Positions 1 through 5,374 of a stretch of 11,143 nt of DNA are shown here, piece by piece (position 1 is the stretch's first letter; every line of letters starts with the position of its first letter). The DNA lies in assembly GCA_024277515.1 (NCBI GenBank), contig JAJRVB010000171.1, forward strand, positions 1-11,143, in the 5' to 3' direction. This DNA is from Nitrospirota bacterium. GTDB lineage: Bacteria > Nitrospirota > Thermodesulfovibrionia > UBA6902. The position numbers were made by a program, and so were the translations under genes. Below the pieces are notes generated by a model. It was not told the DNA's origin. It did not search any database and worked only from the letters and a program-made list of their open reading frames with translations.

Positions 1-743
1 ATGCCGCCTGTGATCGTGCCGTTTGCGGTAAGTGTCCTGATCTTTTTTGTGGTTGCAGTCGAGATCAGCCTCTTCTTTTTGTCCTTTATCCCCTCTGTAT
101 CTGTGAGGAGGATGAGTTTCTCGGCCCGAAGCGAAGATGCGATCTCTCCTGCAACATAGTCGGCATTGATGTTGAGTGTCCTGCTTTTCCGGCCCGCGCT
201 GATCGGCGCTATAACAGGAATGAATCCGCTTTCCTCCATTGTGTTCAGGATTTTGGGATTGACACTGTCTACTTCTCCGACAAGGCCGAGATCGATTATT
301 TCAGGCGCACCCGTCTCGGGGGACACCTTGCTGATCGTCTTTTTTCTGGCCTTTATGAGGTTGCCGTCTTTGCCGCTTAATCCGATCGCCATCCCGCCAT
401 GGCCGTTGATCAGGGCGACTATCTGTTTATTGATGAGACCTCCCAGCACCATTTCAACAATGTCCACTGTCTCTTCATCCGTGACCCTCTGCCCCTGCAC
501 AAAGATCGGTTTTTTCCCCATCCTCTCCATAATACTGTTTATCTTGGGGCCGCCCCCGTGTACGATGACAGGCTTTATCCCGATGAAGTTCAGAAGTACC
601 ACATCCTGTGCAAATGCGTCCTTAAGTTTTTCATCAACCATGGCTGCGCCGCCGTACTTTATGACAAAGGTCTTTCCGGAGAACTTTCTGATATACGGCA
701 GGGATTCAATAAGGATGTTTGCTTTTTCAATTATCTTTTTCAT
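1..743 (-). CDS. argB: Acetylglutamate kinase, C-terminus cut by window edge
   Basis: Phosphorylates N-acetylglutamate with ATP, the second step of arginine synthesis, in the cytoplasm. The 247 visible codons run from ATG at 743 to the window edge, where the frame stays open; the family is usually about 290-300 residues. Seen in order: KYGGAAM (29-35, phosphate-binding lysine), VHGGGPKI (61-68, glycine-rich loop), GLSGKDGN (121-128), NINAD (191-195) and LLTDTEGI (212-219), then TGG at the edge. The roughly 25 residues before KYGG (ANILIESLPYIRKFSGK) match the N-terminal helix known from hexameric, arginine-inhibited NAG kinases, so feedback inhibition by arginine is likely; that is inferred. 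It starts 34 nt after the trpC stop and has only a weak AGAG ribosome site, so it is probably the second gene of a trpC-argB transcript. Confidence 0.96.
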   Translation of the reverse strand, partial: MKKIIEKANILIESLPYIRKFSGKTFVIKYGGAAMVDEKLKDAFAQDVVLLNFIGIKPVIVHGGGPKINSIMERMGKKPIFVQGQRVTDEETVDIVEMVLGGLINKQIVALINGHGGMAIGLSGKDGNLIKARKKTISKVSPETGAPEIIDLGLVGEVDSVNPKILNTMEESGFIPVIAPISAGRKSRTLNINADYVAGEIASSLRAEKLILLTDTEGIKDKKKRLISTATTKKIRTLTANGTITGG

Positions 744-777
744 GTTATTGCTCTATACGCTGCATTTTCATTATACA

Positions 778-1596
778 TTATTGATCATAATTCAATACGG
801 TTCCCGTGTCCCGTTTCCCCGTCAATTCATCAATCTTTGCCCCGATATCATCAGCCTGCATAATAGTCGTGCCGACGAGGACGGCGTCCGCCCTGCCGGC
901 CTCTATCGCCTCGACATCCGACCGGGTGTATATACCGCTTTCGCTCACCGTTATCCTGTCATCAGGTATGTCTTTCAGGAGATTAAGGGATATGTCAAGA
1001 CTTATGTTCAATGTATTAAGGTCCCTGTTGTTGATGCCGATGACAGGTGCATTACAGTAGAGGACCCTGTCCAGTTCCTTCCAGTTGTGCACTTCCATCA
1101 GGCAATCAAGGGACAGTTCTTTTGCAAGCTCGAACAGGTCGCTCATCTGTGATCTCTCAAGGGTAGCTGCAATAAGCAGTATCGCGTCAGCGCAGTTGGC
1201 CCTGGATTCATACACCTGGTACTCATTAAAAATAAAATCTTTTCTCAGAAGCGGTTTGCCGGTCCTTTCCCTCGCTTTTTTAAGGTAGGAGAGGTCTCCG
1301 CTGAAGAAATGCTTTTCCGTGAGTACGGACAGGGCAGCCACATCCTTCCGGTCATAGATGGAAACAATCTGCGAGAGGTTGAAATTTTCCCGTATCAGAC
1401 CTTTTGAGGGAGACGCTTTTTTGAGTTCGGCAATCAGCCTGACCGGTCCCTTTTCATCCCTTTTAATGGCGGCGCCAAAGGGTTTTACAGCGGCCATGTC
1501 CCGTATCTCCGCCTTTAAATCGGACAGGGGGATGTCGGACTTTGTTTTTTGCAGCTCTTCTTTCTTGCGTGCCAATATTTCCTGGAGAATACTCAT
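778..1596 (-). CDS. trpC: Indole-3-glycerol phosphate synthase
   Basis: Closes the indole ring, turning CdRP into indole-3-glycerol phosphate in tryptophan synthesis. The 272 residues are the normal length of a monofunctional TrpC, and no TrpF domain is fused. TIM-barrel landmarks: IAELKKASPSKG (55-66, active-site Glu57 and Lys59), LTEKHFFSGDL (92-102), LLRKDFI (116-122, Lys119 as general acid), LMEVHN (166-171, Glu168), GINNRDL (187-193), SESGI (218-222) and VLVGTTIM (239-246). The ATG at 1596 has no Shine-Dalgarno upstream (the bases just before it read CTTTCA), and a good promoter ends 8 nt before it, so the mRNA may be leaderless. It heads a unit with argB; the other trp genes are not in the window, so the pathway genes are split here. 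Confidence 0.97.
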   Translation of the reverse strand: MSILQEILARKKEELQKTKSDIPLSDLKAEIRDMAAVKPFGAAIKRDEKGPVRLIAELKKASPSKGLIRENFNLSQIVSIYDRKDVAALSVLTEKHFFSGDLSYLKKARERTGKPLLRKDFIFNEYQVYESRANCADAILLIAATLERSQMSDLFELAKELSLDCLMEVHNWKELDRVLYCNAPVIGINNRDLNTLNISLDISLNLLKDIPDDRITVSESGIYTRSDVEAIEAGRADAVLVGTTIMQADDIGAKIDELTGKRDTGTVLNYDQ

Positions 1597-1604
1597 TGAA
1601 AGAT

Positions 1605-1632
1605 TTTATAGGGTGAAAGGCTAATTTATCAA
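1605..1632 (-). promoter_or_regulatory. Predicted sigma-70-type promoter of trpC-argB
   Basis: Read on the minus strand, TTGATA (1632-1627) is a 5/6 match to the -35 box. A 16-nt spacer separates it from TATAAA (1610-1605), a 5/6 match to the -10 box. Only 8 nt lie between the -10 box and the trpC ATG, which puts the expected transcription start within a few bases of the start codon. No room is left for a leader peptide or attenuator. Confidence 0.55.
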
Positions 1633-1692
1633 GCGGGTGTTTTTATTTGCCTTCCTGCTATATTTCTTTCAGAAGAAGTTTATCTGAGCAAA

Positions 1693-1721
1693 TTGACATT
1701 TGAGATGTCCGCATCTAAACT
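1693..1721 (+). promoter_or_regulatory. Predicted promoter of the membrane protein gene
   Basis: A perfect -35 box TTGACA (1693-1698) is followed after 17 nt by TAAACT (1716-1721), a 4/6 match to the -10 box. The expected start near 1728 is about 3 nt before the first of three consecutive ATG codons. A short inverted repeat, AGATG-TCCG-CATCT (1703-1716), fills the spacer and touches the -10 box. It could be a regulator site but is short enough to be chance. Confidence 0.45.
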
Positions 1722-1730
1722 AAAAAAGCG

Positions 1731-2645
1731 ATGATGATGGAATGTATAAAAGAGGGCTTTGTCCTTGCAAATAAAAACTTGCAGCTAGTATTTGTCCGTA
1801 TTGCCGTATCAATTATAAATCTCCTGAGTTTTTTTGTGTTTCTCGGGCTGCCTCTCCTTATAGCGATACTCTCTCTCGGTTTTGATCTGGCCCAGGCAAA
1901 GGAGATGATGCCTTTTTTCATGGAGAACCCGGCGGAAATGGTGACGAAATACCTTGGATTGATATTTTTCGCGGGCAGTGCCCTGATATTTTATATCATA
2001 TTTACATCTGTCCTCTTTCTGTATGCATTGGGCGGTACTTTGGGGGTAATAAAGTCGTCGGCCGTCAATATGCGGTTCAGATTCAGTCTCTCGTCTTTTT
2101 TCATGGAAGCAAGAAAGAACTTTTCAGGGCTGATGTGGCTCATTACTCTTGTATTCCTCGCAGCAATTGTTCTCTTTGCCGTGTTTATGATATCCGGTGC
2201 TATCGTTGCCGTAACTGTTCAGGCCGTGACAGAGTCGGGAAGTACCATGGAAATGTTTTTCAGTTCATTTGCCCTGATGACAGTGGTCGTCTTCAGCATC
2301 ATTATCGCCTTTGCCGGACTTGCGTTCGGCGTGTATTCAGTAGTGATTCTGATTGCCGACCGGAAAAGGGTGATGGATACCATGCGCAGTACATATCAAT
2401 TCCTGAAGCAGAAGCCCGCGGCCCTGTTATACTATGTCATATTGGTTGCCGGATTTCTTCTTGTGAACATGGTTTTTTACGGCATCCAGATTTCCCTGAG
2501 CATAATGCCCTTTGTTGCTCCGCTCGTATATATCATAAATGCATTCTTTCAGAGTTACCTGGCGATTGTCCTCTGGAGTTCCCTGATGGTCTATTACCTG
2601 AAGGCTACCGGTAATCCGGTTTACTCTTCAACGTATGAGATATGA
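1731..2645 (+). CDS. Six-helix integral membrane protein of unknown function
   Basis: I do not recognise this 304-residue protein with certainty. It has about six hydrophobic stretches at roughly 22-50, 75-105, 133-163, 178-208, 229-258 and 260-288, joined by short basic loops such as RKRVMDTMR (211-219). There is no signal peptide cleavage site and no catalytic motif. The layout (basic amphipathic start, paired long helices, a conserved-looking loop with F-K-K/Q-KP before helix 5) resembles bacterial DUF4013-like or glycerophosphodiesterase-membrane-domain proteins, but that is only a resemblance. The start is one of three ATGs in a row (1731, 1734, 1737), all without a Shine-Dalgarno. It is divergent from trpC and converges with the lipM-like gene across a 35-nt gap that shows no terminator hairpin, so it looks monocistronic. 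The open frame, membrane pattern and promoter make it a real gene. Confidence 0.88.
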   Translation: MMMECIKEGFVLANKNLQLVFVRIAVSIINLLSFFVFLGLPLLIAILSLGFDLAQAKEMMPFFMENPAEMVTKYLGLIFFAGSALIFYIIFTSVLFLYALGGTLGVIKSSAVNMRFRFSLSSFFMEARKNFSGLMWLITLVFLAAIVLFAVFMISGAIVAVTVQAVTESGSTMEMFFSSFALMTVVVFSIIIAFAGLAFGVYSVVILIADRKRVMDTMRSTYQFLKQKPAALLYYVILVAGFLLVNMVFYGIQISLSIMPFVAPLVYIINAFFQSYLAIVLWSSLMVYYLKATGNPVYSSTYEI

Positions 2646-2680
2646 TGCATAGGGGACGATATAAGGACTGAAGTCAATAA

Positions 2681-3466
2681 TCAGCGTGAATAGTTCCACT
2701 CCGGGTTTGAATACCTGGTGCGTTCGAGCTCTGCTGCGCGGTCCTGTTCATACCTGGACGGTTTGTCATTTATAAGTTTTATCTTGAGGGATTTTCCGAA
2801 TGCCTCTTTTAATGTGCTGCATAGAGTGTTGAAGGATATGTCTGGGGCGTAATCATTAATTGCCCCGATGTCACTGAAACTGTCTTCATCATGCTGCCCA
2901 AGGACATTGGCAAGTTCACGCCGGCTGAAGCGGAGCAGAATCGAGCCATGCTGGAGAAACCCGTCTTTATATCTCTTCTGTGCGCTCCCTATGACTTTTT
3001 TGCCCTCCACCGTTATTTCACCAAATGACACCGCCCTGAAACATGCGGGATTGTTATGTGCCGATGCCCTCTTTTTTATGTATGACGCCTTTGCCGTAAC
3101 ACCGGAAATCCTGAGTCCGAGTAAAAGGGCATCGCTGATGAGGGTGTAATTTTCGATCAGGCTGCCACTGAAAAGGGTGTCATCCGAGCGGGCGGAGAAA
3201 CTGTAGGTCAATTCCGCGTCATGAAGAACTGCCCTGCCGCCTGTCTGTCTCCTTACAACAGGATATCCTTTTTCATCACAATAGTTTTTGTCAATATCTG
3301 AAACTGCCTGGAAGCGGCCAAGGCTGAGGGAAGGGCGGTCCCAGCCGTATAACCTGAGCGTAGGCGGGGAGAGCCGCCTCCTGACCGCCTCTGAAACCGC
3401 CTCATCAAGGGCCATGTTAAAATAGGCATGCTGAGGCCCCTGTTTAATTAAACGCATAAATTTCAT
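2681..3466 (-). CDS. lipM: Lipoyl/octanoyl transferase, LipM type
   Basis: A 261-residue member of the biotin/lipoate A/B ligase fold. It probably moves octanoyl groups from acyl carrier protein to a lipoyl domain or GcvH, the first step of lipoate cofactor assembly. Visible motifs: RRQTGGRAVLHDAELTYS (72-89, the ligase signature), NPACF (139-143), EGKKVIGSAQKR (154-165, conserved lysine near 157), LQHGSILL (171-178) and YSNPEWNY (252-259). Cys142 just before the GKKV-GSAQ block sits where the acyl-thioester cysteine of Bacillus LipM lies. This favours an octanoyltransferase over an ATP-dependent LplA ligase, but LplA or LipL activity cannot be excluded. No Shine-Dalgarno precedes ATG 3466; a second ATG at 3457 is also possible. 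It lies 76 nt after cooT, across a repeat. Confidence 0.87.
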   Translation of the reverse strand: MKFMRLIKQGPQHAYFNMALDEAVSEAVRRRLSPPTLRLYGWDRPSLSLGRFQAVSDIDKNYCDEKGYPVVRRQTGGRAVLHDAELTYSFSARSDDTLFSGSLIENYTLISDALLLGLRISGVTAKASYIKKRASAHNNPACFRAVSFGEITVEGKKVIGSAQKRYKDGFLQHGSILLRFSRRELANVLGQHDEDSFSDIGAINDYAPDISFNTLCSTLKEAFGKSLKIKLINDKPSRYEQDRAAELERTRYSNPEWNYSR

Positions 3467-3473
3467 AAACGCA

Positions 3474-3537
3474 GGGATCAGGGATCAGGAGTGGGGGGTC
3501 AGCAAGATCTGACAGCTGGTCCCCGGCGCCTGACCCC
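3474..3537. repeat. GC-rich heptanucleotide repeat between cooT and lipM
   Basis: GGGATCA occurs twice in tandem (3474-3480, 3481-3487). It is followed at the same 7-nt register by GGAGTGG and GGGGTCA (3495-3501). TGACCCC at 3531-3537 is the reverse complement of GGGGTCA, so the block can fold back. It fills the spacer between the cooT stop and the lipM start. Confidence 0.7.
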
Positions 3538-3542
3538 TGTCT

Positions 3543-3731
3543 TTAATCTTTTTTAAGTATTATCTTATGGCTGATGAGTGATATTTCTTTAATTGAGCCA
3601 TCAAAGTGCTTTTGTTCTCCGAAGAGATTTTTCATGTAGATTTTGCCTTCTTCAGGTCTCAGGATATCCACGTTTTCGAGAAAGAGCTCCTCGCTCCCGT
3701 CTTTTTCAATGTATACGTTTGTTTCACACAT
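3543..3731 (-). CDS. CooT-family small nickel-binding protein
   Basis: A 62-residue protein with the CooT/PF10133 pattern: MCETNVYIEKDG at the N-terminus, ENVDILRPEEGKIYMKNLFGE (19-39) in the middle and SLISHKIILKKD at the end. In CooT proteins Cys2 is the nickel ligand at the dimer interface, and it is present here. The family was once labelled predicted RNA-binding. In carbon-monoxide-using bacteria CooT helps supply nickel to CO dehydrogenase, but homologues occur widely away from cooS, and no CODH gene is in view, so the physiological target is unknown. The start is well supported: TAAGGAG lies at 3747-3741, 9 nt before the ATG. The gene lies between recO and lipM on the same strand, with a mobile-looking hairpin just upstream of its ribosome site. 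Confidence 0.88.
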   Translation of the reverse strand: MCETNVYIEKDGSEELFLENVDILRPEEGKIYMKNLFGEQKHFDGSIKEISLISHKIILKKD

Positions 3732-3749
3732 ATCAATTATCTCCTTAGT

Positions 3750-3839
3750 TTCCCCCTTTGGAAAAGGGGGATTAAGGGGGATTTTACGAATAATTTCTTT
3801 AAAAAATCTCCCCTAACCCCTCTTTGCCAAAGAGGGGAA
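3750..3839. repeat. MITE-like nested inverted repeat
   Basis: A roughly 90-bp element whose two 35-bp arms (3751-3785 and 3804-3839) are imperfect inverted copies of each other. Each arm is itself a hairpin: CCCCCTTT-GG-AAAAGGGGG on the left, and CCCCTCTTT-GCC-AAAGAGGGG with a perfect 9-bp stem on the right. The outer ends read TTCCCC...GGGGAA, and an AT-rich centre separates the arms. Translated, such elements give the FPLWKRG...SPLTPLCQRG peptides commonly mis-called as proteins, which marks it as an interspersed repeat. I see no clear target-site duplication beyond a possible TA. Confidence 0.85.
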
Positions 3840-3878
3840 TATAGACTGTATGATCATTAATAAAGTTATTCTTTTGAT

Positions 3879-3901
3879 GCCCCGCCTTGTAGGCGGGGAG
3901 C
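3879..3901. repeat. GC-rich hairpin repeat after recO
   Basis: CCCCGCC (3880-3886) and GGCGGGG (3892-3898) form a perfect 7-bp stem with loop TTGTA. A further G3879 and C3901 could pair around a bulge. It lies about 20 nt past the recO stop but has no T-run on either side, so it is more likely a REP-like palindrome than an intrinsic terminator. It could still protect the recO mRNA 3' end or slow readthrough into cooT. Confidence 0.6.
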
Positions 3902-3921
3902 TTCACTTTCTTTTCATGTCT

Positions 3922-4671
3922 CTATTTGACCCCCACAGGGAATTTTGATGTATGGAGCTTTCGGGAGAGAAGAAAGGTAAGGTGTCTGTCGAGCAGGGCG
4001 GACAGTTCCCTGATCGTCTCAGTGGCCGGTTTCAGCCGGTTTGAAATATGTATGGGCCACTCAATGCTGTGCATGTAAAAATGGATGGCCCTGTTGCTGA
4101 GACGCATAAAGGGTTTTCCCGCGCTCCCGGGTCCGGTCACGCATCTGCTGCAGAGCGTTGTGCCTGAATCAGGATAAAAATCCAGGCTCTCCTTTCCGCA
4201 CCTTCCGCATCCCTTCAGCCTCGGGGCATACCCTATTGTGGCAAGGAGGCGGATCCGGGTGATGAGGTGCAGGGCCTCTTTTGACCCTTCTTCCCCGGTC
4301 TGGACCGTATGCAGGATATTCAGCAGAAAGGTAAAGAGCCTGCTGTTCGGGATGCCTGCCGGCAAAAGGGCAATAAGCATTTCTATCAGCATGGATACAT
4401 GCACAATATCATGGTAGTTTTCCCTTATACGGTGGAACGGCTCGATAATATCGGACTGGGTTATTCTGGGCAGTGACTGTTCTTTTCCCCATAGCGAGAG
4501 TCTGGCATGGGTAAGGGGCTCAAGGCTGCTGCCGAATCTGCTCTTTGTCTTCCGGGGACTTTTCGCAAATGCGTTCAGGATCCCCTTGTCGGATGTCAGG
4601 TAGGTAACTATAAGGTCGGCGTCGCCGTATTTCCGGGAGTTAAGGACTATTCCTTCCGTTCGTGTCAGCAT
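3922..4671 (-). CDS. recO: DNA repair protein RecO
   Basis: RecO works with RecR (and RecF) to load RecA onto SSB-coated single-stranded DNA and to anneal strands during gap repair. The 249 residues are normal length. The N-terminal OB fold begins with TRTEGIVLNSRKYGDADLIV (3-22) and continues through KGILNAFAKSPRK (29-41). The helical C-terminal part carries a zinc site of two CxxC pairs at Cys155/158 and Cys174/177 (GCGRC and LCSRC), as in many RecO proteins, followed by the conserved LS-Aihf type segment near 191-198. The ATG at 4671 has only a weak GAG-type ribosome site. A terminator-like hairpin ends 22 nt upstream, so recO expression probably depends on readthrough from the gene before it or on a weak promoter just after that gene's stop. 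Confidence 0.94.
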   Translation of the reverse strand: MLTRTEGIVLNSRKYGDADLIVTYLTSDKGILNAFAKSPRKTKSRFGSSLEPLTHARLSLWGKEQSLPRITQSDIIEPFHRIRENYHDIVHVSMLIEMLIALLPAGIPNSRLFTFLLNILHTVQTGEEGSKEALHLITRIRLLATIGYAPRLKGCGRCGKESLDFYPDSGTTLCSRCVTGPGSAGKPFMRLSNRAIHFYMHSIEWPIHISNRLKPATETIRELSALLDRHLTFLLSRKLHTSKFPVGVK

Positions 4672-4693
4672 TCAGCACTCATTACCGGCAATG

Positions 4694-4729
4694 AAAAAAG
4701 AGAAAGGCCCAGGCCTGAAGACCTGGACC
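4694..4729 (-). terminator. Intrinsic terminator after the bifunctional nuclease gene
   Basis: On the minus strand, GGTCCAGGTC (4729-4720), loop TTCA, and GGCCTGGGCC (4715-4706) form a 10-bp stem with some G-T pairs. The sequence TTTCTCTTTTTT follows at 4705-4694. This is a standard rho-independent shape pointing left. It lies 29 nt past the upstream gene's stop and only 22 nt before the recO start, so it may act as a partial terminator or an attenuator for recO. Confidence 0.75.
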
Positions 4730-4758
4730 CATATTCATAAACGGTTTAATTATCATTG

Positions 4759-5214
4759 CTACATGATATTCCCGAAGTCTTCAGGCTTCAGCTTTTTCAG
4801 CCAGTCTTCGAGTTCGTCATTGTTCTTGTGCTCAATGACCTGCTCATCTACAAAAATGGGGGCATTTATTCTTATCGCTACAGCGATCGCATCGCTCGGC
4901 CTTGAATCAATAGGCACTTCCGTCCCGTCCCCCTTGTCTATATATATGCCCGCGTAATAGGTATTGTCGACGATTTCGGTTATCACTACCTTTGTGACTT
5001 TCATATTGACGCCTGTAACCACATTTTTAATGAGATCGTGTGTCAGCGGGCGGGGGGTAACAATTTTGCCCAGGGCAAGGGCAATGGAATCTGCCTCAGG
5101 CTTGCCTATCCATATCGGCAGCGTGTTGTTGCCGTCGATTTCCTTCAGGAGGAGTATGTACATGTTGCTGCGCGGGTCAAAGAGCAGCCCTTCGATTTTC
5201 ATCTGTTTTACCAA
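4759..5214 (-). CDS. Bifunctional nuclease family (DUF151) protein
   Basis: A 151-residue DUF151 protein, a family named after a plant enzyme with both RNase and DNase activity; the bacterial role is poorly known. Family marks: LPIWIGKPEADSIALAL (32-48), RPLTHDL (55-61), the TKVVITEIVDNTYYAGIYI stretch (74-92) and IDSRPSDAIAVAIR (102-115) with its conserved Ser, Arg, Asp pattern. The acidic-basic tail (DELEDWLKKLKPEDFG, 133-148) matches the C-terminal UVR-like helix often found in these proteins. The start is TTG at 5214: AAGGAG lies 7 nt upstream, while the first ATG at 5202 is 19 nt away, and the four extra residues fit the family. It has its own promoter-like region and a terminator behind it, so it may be transcribed alone or with recO. 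Confidence 0.92.
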   Translation of the reverse strand: MVKQMKIEGLLFDPRSNMYILLLKEIDGNNTLPIWIGKPEADSIALALGKIVTPRPLTHDLIKNVVTGVNMKVTKVVITEIVDNTYYAGIYIDKGDGTEVPIDSRPSDAIAVAIRINAPIFVDEQVIEHKNNDELEDWLKKLKPEDFGNIM

Positions 5215-5221
5215 TTAAAAA

Positions 5222-5227
5222 CTCCTT
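5222..5227 (-). promoter_or_regulatory. Ribosome binding site that fixes a TTG start
   Basis: AAGGAG on the minus strand is 7 nt before the TTG at 5214 and 19 nt before the first in-frame ATG at 5202. The spacing favours TTG as the start of the DUF151 gene. Confidence 0.7.
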
Positions 5228-5269
5228 AATAACGTCAGATTATAATTAGATATCATACCTTATTAAGGA
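5223..5269 (-). promoter_or_regulatory. Promoter and paired palindromes before the DUF151 gene
   Basis: A perfect -10 box TATAAT (5244-5239 on the minus strand) has a weak -35 candidate TTAATA (5266-5261) at 16 nt. The box is framed by a perfect 10-bp inverted repeat, TCCTTAATAA (5223-5232) and TTATTAAGGA (5260-5269). The right arm is part of the palindrome CCTTATTAAGG (5258-5268), and the left is a near-copy with one mismatched pair. Their centres are 34 bp apart, about three helical turns, as might suit a dimeric regulator bound on one face. One arm overlaps the Shine-Dalgarno. AT-rich chance pairing cannot be ruled out. Confidence 0.45.
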
Positions 5270-5374
5270 AAGTTTTTCTATAAACGCAGGATGAAAACAG
5301 GGCAGGCATCGTTATGCATACGCGCTTAACCCGAAAAATGTAATGAGAAAAAAAGCAGGTGACCCCGGACTTTC

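Noticed and set aside
166..1152. Long plus-strand open frame of 328 codons
   Set aside because: It lies antisense across argB and trpC, both of which show full family motifs. Its translation is low-complexity Ser/Pro/Ile-rich with no motif, so it is a shadow frame.
2135..2614. Plus-strand 159-codon frame inside the membrane protein gene
   Set aside because: Its Cys/Arg/Ser-rich composition is typical of an out-of-frame reading. The other frame has coherent transmembrane helices and a promoter.
3606..3860. Plus-strand open frame with FPLWKRG and SPLTPLCQRG
   Set aside because: It is the translation of the inverted repeat plus antisense cooT, a well-known false gene pattern.
5340..5374. Run of seven T on the minus strand after the aminotransferase stop, as a terminator
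   Set aside because: The T-run (5354-5348) is real, but I could not find a stable stem directly before it.
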